NCBI GenBank assembly: GCA_028749105.1
Contig: JAQUQF010000013.1
Span: 1-14,625 of the forward strand
DNA length: 14,625 nt
DNA from: Acidobacteriota bacterium
GTDB lineage: Bacteria; Acidobacteriota; Aminicenantia; UBA2199
Direction: 5' to 3'
The notes under the pieces are model-generated. The model was not told where the DNA came from. It saw only the letters and a list, made by a program, of their open reading frames with translations, and made no database searches. How positions within the stretch are numbered: position 1 is the first letter of the stretch; each line of letters starts with the position of its first letter. Below are positions 14,453 through 14,625 of the stretch, one piece after another. The translations under genes and the position numbers were made by a program.

Positions 14453-14487
14453 AAGACGGTGCGGCCGACCTGTCGCGGTGCGTCGAA

Positions 14488-14517
14488 TTGACTTGCATGA
14501 AAAAAATTGATTATCAT
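14488..14517 (+). promoter_or_regulatory. Sigma70-like promoter of the NCS2 permease gene
   Basis: TTGACT (14488-14493, five of six) and TATCAT (14512-14517, five of six) are 18 bp apart, with an A-run in the spacer. Transcription should start near 14524, giving a leader of about 14 nt. That is too short for a purine riboswitch. Confidence 0.55.
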
Positions 14518-14537
14518 GTGCCCGCAAGAGGCAAACA

Positions 14538-14625
14538 ATGGATCTTTTCAAGCTCAAGGAGAAACGAACAACGGTCGGCCGGGAGCTGGCGGCCGGCGCG
14601 GTCACGTTCATGGCCATGGCCTACA
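14538..14625 (+). CDS. NCS2 family purine permease (N-terminal fragment)
   Basis: Only the first 29 codons are in the window. They read MDLFKLKEKRTT, then VGRELAAGAVTFMAMAY, which is the characteristic start of the AzgA/PbuG-type NCS2 transporters of adenine, guanine and hypoxanthine: a short cytoplasmic F-x-L-K-E-x-x-T-T, an acidic residue and the A-G-x-x-T-F-x-x-M-A-Y first helix. A ribosome site AAGAGG (14526-14531) ends 6 nt before the ATG. The gene is divergent from the M50 protease. Substrate choice among purines cannot be told from this fragment. Confidence 0.82.
   Translation, partial: MDLFKLKEKRTTVGRELAAGAVTFMAMAY

Noticed and set aside
14504..14520. ATTGATTATCATG as a Fur box in front of the purine permease
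   Set aside because: Only part of the consensus matches, it overlaps the -10 box, and a purine permease is not an expected Fur target.

Overview
The window is an ordinary-looking, gene-dense stretch of a GC-rich diderm (Gram-negative-type) bacterium. The outer membrane and periplasm are implied by an apolipoprotein N-acyltransferase, a SPOR-domain protein, a TatT-type lipoprotein and periplasmic binding proteins. Several iron-sulfur proteins (NadA, an NFU scaffold and a tryptophanyl-tRNA synthetase with a four-cysteine signature) suggest an anaerobic or low-oxygen lineage. The gene mix would fit an Acidobacteriota/Aminicenantia-like, deltaproteobacterial or spirochaete-like relative, but I cannot fix the phylum from sequence alone. 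I saw no RNA genes, insertion sequences, prophage or CRISPR.

Left block (1-1877, minus strand): a TRAP-type binding protein (cut by the window edge) sits 2 nt downstream of a TPR lipoprotein of the TatT family. Together they look like a TPR-protein-associated TRAP transporter, known from Treponema pallidum Tp0956/Tp0957. The membrane subunits would lie beyond position 1.

Second block (2036-4720, plus strand): nadA (quinolinate synthase), a small NFU/NifU C-terminal-type Fe-S scaffold 9 nt later, then a lone family-5 solute-binding protein with no permease. It converges on, and overlaps by 13 bp, the long minus-strand block.

Large block (14360 down to 4708, minus strand): first M50 protease - trpS - scpA - scpB - hisC - lpd, tightly packed with 1-4 nt overlaps or short gaps. 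This joins membrane proteolysis, tRNA charging, chromosome condensation and metabolism in one probable transcript. After 58 bp comes a second unit, nfeD protease - slipin - SPOR protein - lnt, which looks like an envelope module: a membrane serine protease with its stomatin-like partner, a peptidoglycan-binding protein and the last enzyme of lipoprotein maturation. No convincing terminator separates the two units.

Right edge (14538 onward, plus strand): the first 29 codons of an NCS2 purine permease, divergent from the M50 protease gene.

Five sigma70-like promoters with 17-18 bp spacers are readable in the intergenic gaps. Two of them, in front of nfeD and the M50 gene, place the predicted transcription start on or within about a base of the ATG, and neither gene has a Shine-Dalgarno. 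This predicts leaderless mRNAs. Other points worth a second look are loss of both usual ligand-binding arginines in the TRAP binding protein, and replacement in Lnt of two residues known to be required in E. coli, with a forced non-standard start codon. I found no wholly new system; the nfeD-slipin-SPOR-lnt unit is the most interesting arrangement.
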